Positions 14,510-16,090 of a stretch of DNA of 16,090 nt are shown in pieces. Under the pieces are notes generated by a model, which worked only from the letters and a program-made list of their open reading frames with translations, had not been told where the DNA came from and ran no database searches. Made by a program: the position numbers and the translations under genes. Source of the stretch: Bacteroidota bacterium. Lineage in GTDB: Bacteria > Bacteroidota > Bacteroidia > B-17B0 > Aurantibacillaceae. The stretch is from NCBI GenBank assembly GCA_025360565.1, contig JANYBY010000187.1, forward strand, positions 1-16,090, read 5' to 3'. The first letter of the stretch is position 1, and each line of letters opens with the position of its first letter.

Positions 14510-14775
14510 TGTCGCACCGGGCCTTATACAAATTACTCGGTTATCTTTCAATAGCGATAGGCATTTTAGCTACTCTTTGCATTTATCGCATTCAATATAT
14601 GAAATTCGGAATTGCTTTATCCATTATTGGTTTTATTATTTCAGGAACAAATATTTTTTTAAACTCACGCTATTATTACGAAGAAGAAAAATACCCCAAA
14701 GGTTATTGGGGCATGCTTCTAAGTTCTTTGCCGGTGTTGTTTTTATTCTTTGTTGTTTTTAAATTCAAGCATTAA
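14509..14775 (+). CDS. Small three-helix membrane protein
   Basis: An 88-residue protein with three predicted membrane helices: about residues 8-25 (LLGYLSIAIGILATLCIY), 32-50 (FGIALSIIGFIISGTNIFL) and 69-85 (LLSSLPVLFLFFVVFKF). An acidic/Tyr-rich loop (YYYEEEKYPKGYWG) joins the last two. The ATG overlaps the helicase stop in TAATG, so translation is probably coupled. I do not recognise the family. The tight coupling is the best reason to think it is real; an overlapping frame at 14499-14762 has no such support. A functional link with the helicase is only suggested by position. Confidence 0.75.
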   Translation: MSHRALYKLLGYLSIAIGILATLCIYRIQYMKFGIALSIIGFIISGTNIFLNSRYYYEEEKYPKGYWGMLLSSLPVLFLFFVVFKFKH

Positions 14776-14790
14776 AAAACGCTCTTCTTT

Positions 14791-14798
14791 TATTTTTG
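14791..14798 (+). promoter_or_regulatory. Candidate -7 box for the GT-C-like gene
   Basis: TATTTTTG is an exact TAnnTTTG match. A transcript start near 14801 gives a leader of about 23 nt to ATG 14825. No clear -33 TTTG is visible upstream. Confidence 0.4.
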
Positions 14799-14824
14799 TA
14801 TCTTTAGCGGAACGTCATTCTTTA

Positions 14825-16090
14825 ATGAAGAAAAACCTTATCTATTTTATTCTTCTGTTTTACGCGGCAATTTGCGCATTCACAATAATTTATTTTAACG
14901 GAACCTGTGGCGCTGACGACAGTATTGTACATTATTTATTTGCCCGTTACGCACCTCAACATCCCGCTCTCTATTTTGACCATTGGGCCAAACCCGTGTT
15001 TGTGTTGCTTGCCTCGCCCTTTGCCCAACTAGGATTTAATGGTGTAAAGATCTTTAATACCCTTGTTTCGCTCCTCACTATTTTTTACACTTACAAAACC
15101 GCCGAAGAATTAAAATTAAAGAACGCAATCGTTGCAGTTATTATTCTTATTTTTTCACCACTCAATTACATTCTTACATTTTCGGGATTAACAGAGCCCT
15201 TGTTCGCGCTCTTTACTATTGCAGGCATTTACCTTTGTAGCAAACAAAAATATTTCACAGCAAGTGTGCTTATCTCTTTTCTGCCTTACGTTCGCTCAGA
15301 AGGATTAATTATTTTAGGCATTTTTATTTTATTTTTTATCGTTAAAAAAGCGTGGCGCGTAATTCCGGTTTTACTTACGGGTTCCATCTGTTATGCCTTG
15401 GCGGGATATTTTGTTTATCACGATCTGTTATGGGTATTTACCAAAATTCCTTATGCCACAACAGGCAGTGTCTATGGCAGTGGGCCCATCACCCATTTTG
15501 CCGAGCAATATATATATGTTGTTGGAGTGCCTATCTATATTTTATTCTGGATCGGTTTAATTACAATGGGTGTAAAAATTATCAATAAGAAAATAAACGC
15601 GGAAGAGCTTGTACTTTTATTCTTCGCTTTAGGCGCTTTTTTTTTAGCACACAGTTTGTTTTGGTTCCTGGGTATTTTTAATTCGGCCGGATTAAAACGG
15701 GTGATGATTGGCGTAATGCCTATTGCCGCTATGATCGCTCTTTACGGTTTTAATATTATTCCCGAATTACTTTTTAGAAATAAACAAAAGCAGCAATTAA
15801 TTCTTGAAACTCTACTGATCATTTACATTGTCATTTTTCCGCTTACTCCGAACCCCGCTGCCATACAATGGAAGGATGATATGGGATTGAGAAAAGACCA
15901 GCTCGCGATAATTGACGGCATTAATTTTCTAAAGAAAGAAAATAAATTAAAGCACTTTTACACATACAATCACCATTACTTTAGCCTGGCACTTAACATC
16001 GATCCCTTTGACGAAACGAAACATAAAAAGATCACCAAACAATGTATTTCAGAAATGAAGTCCGGAGACATTGCCTTTTGGGATACCATT
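14825..16090 (+). CDS. Polytopic GT-C-like membrane glycosyltransferase (3' truncated by window)
   Basis: An open frame of 422 codons starts at ATG 14825 (MKKNLIYFILLFYAAICAF) and runs off the window without a stop. Most of it is hydrophobic, with about nine or ten membrane helices. After the first helix is an extracytoplasmic loop with GTCGADDSIVHYLFARYAP and then HPALYFDHWAKP (Asp31-Asp32; Asp52-His53). An acidic pair here and a following FDH/KP segment resemble the catalytic first loop of GT-C glycosyltransferases such as the ArnT/GT39/GT83 group, which use lipid-linked sugar donors. A soluble tail begins near residue 350. The resemblance is motif-level only, so the donor and acceptor are unknown. 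The gene is 49 nt downstream of the small membrane protein, with its own promoter-like box. Confidence 0.7.
   Translation, partial: MKKNLIYFILLFYAAICAFTIIYFNGTCGADDSIVHYLFARYAPQHPALYFDHWAKPVFVLLASPFAQLGFNGVKIFNTLVSLLTIFYTYKTAEELKLKNAIVAVIILIFSPLNYILTFSGLTEPLFALFTIAGIYLCSKQKYFTASVLISFLPYVRSEGLIILGIFILFFIVKKAWRVIPVLLTGSICYALAGYFVYHDLLWVFTKIPYATTGSVYGSGPITHFAEQYIYVVGVPIYILFWIGLITMGVKIINKKINAEELVLLFFALGAFFLAHSLFWFLGIFNSAGLKRVMIGVMPIAAMIALYGFNIIPELLFRNKQKQQLILETLLIIYIVIFPLTPNPAAIQWKDDMGLRKDQLAIIDGINFLKKENKLKHFYTYNHHYFSLALNIDPFDETKHKKITKQCISEMKSGDIAFWDTI

Noticed and set aside
14499..14762. Alternative 87-codon frame overlapping the small membrane protein
   Set aside because: The frame at 14509 has an ATG coupled to the helicase stop (TAATG) and three clear membrane helices. 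The alternative lacks both and starts inside the helicase gene.
8019..14775. A defence island formed by HepT/MntA and the helicase
   Set aside because: They are separated by about 4 kb of housekeeping genes (DUF721 gene, purE, lpdA, lnt) on another transcriptional unit, and no nuclease, methyltransferase, integrase or transposase is present.
15352..15588. 78-codon + strand frame within the GT-C-like gene
   Set aside because: It lies in another frame of a continuous 422-codon membrane-protein frame and is best explained as a shadow.
1..16090. tRNA, rRNA, CRISPR array or insertion sequence
   Set aside because: I looked through the gaps on both strands and saw no cloverleaf-like sequence, spaced direct repeats of CRISPR size, or transposase motifs.

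Overview
The window looks like a chromosomal segment of a member of the Bacteroidota, probably from a gliding/T9SS-bearing lineage in the Flavobacteriales/Cytophagales/Sphingobacteriales range. The signs are AT-rich DNA, a propeller-type LytS histidine kinase, a secreted protein ending in a type B (gliding-motility-associated, CHU-type) sorting domain, a stand-alone DUF721/DciA-like protein, a small Cys-rich lipoprotein of a type common in this phylum, and several TAnnTTTG boxes (the Bacteroidota -7 promoter element) just upstream of genes. The genus cannot be fixed from the sequence alone.

Layout. 1-2959 (+): the 3' part of a Reg_prop/Y_Y_Y sensor histidine kinase, followed 1 nt later by a T9SS type B secreted protein that appears to start at an ATT codon. 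3044-3751 (+): a ComB-family phosphosulfolactate phosphatase. 3748-6186 (-): an ornithine aminotransferase followed by a THUMP-domain rRNA methyltransferase. 6357-6575 (+): a small lipoprotein. 6577-12792 (-): a long run of minus-strand genes, in transcription order lnt, lpdA, purE, a DUF721/DciA-like gene, the mntA-hepT toxin-antitoxin pair, and an M28 metallopeptidase. 12989-16090 (+): an SF2 DEAH helicase, an 88-residue membrane protein coupled to it by TAATG, and a polytopic GT-C-like glycosyltransferase that runs off the window.

Most of this is housekeeping: lipoprotein maturation, lipoamide dehydrogenase, purine synthesis, rRNA modification, ornithine metabolism and replication loading. 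The accessory content is the HEPN/MNT toxin-antitoxin pair, the helicase plus membrane-protein pair, and two intergenic repeat sequences flanking purE: an 18-bp perfect palindrome and a three-unit 10-bp tandem repeat. I see no tRNA, rRNA, CRISPR array, transposase or phage gene. No stretch longer than 300 bases lacks a gene; the longest gap is 12793-12988. I do not see a clearly new multi-gene system. The items most worth checking are the ATT start, the intergenic repeats, the apparently leaderless mntA-hepT promoter and the helicase/membrane-protein pair.
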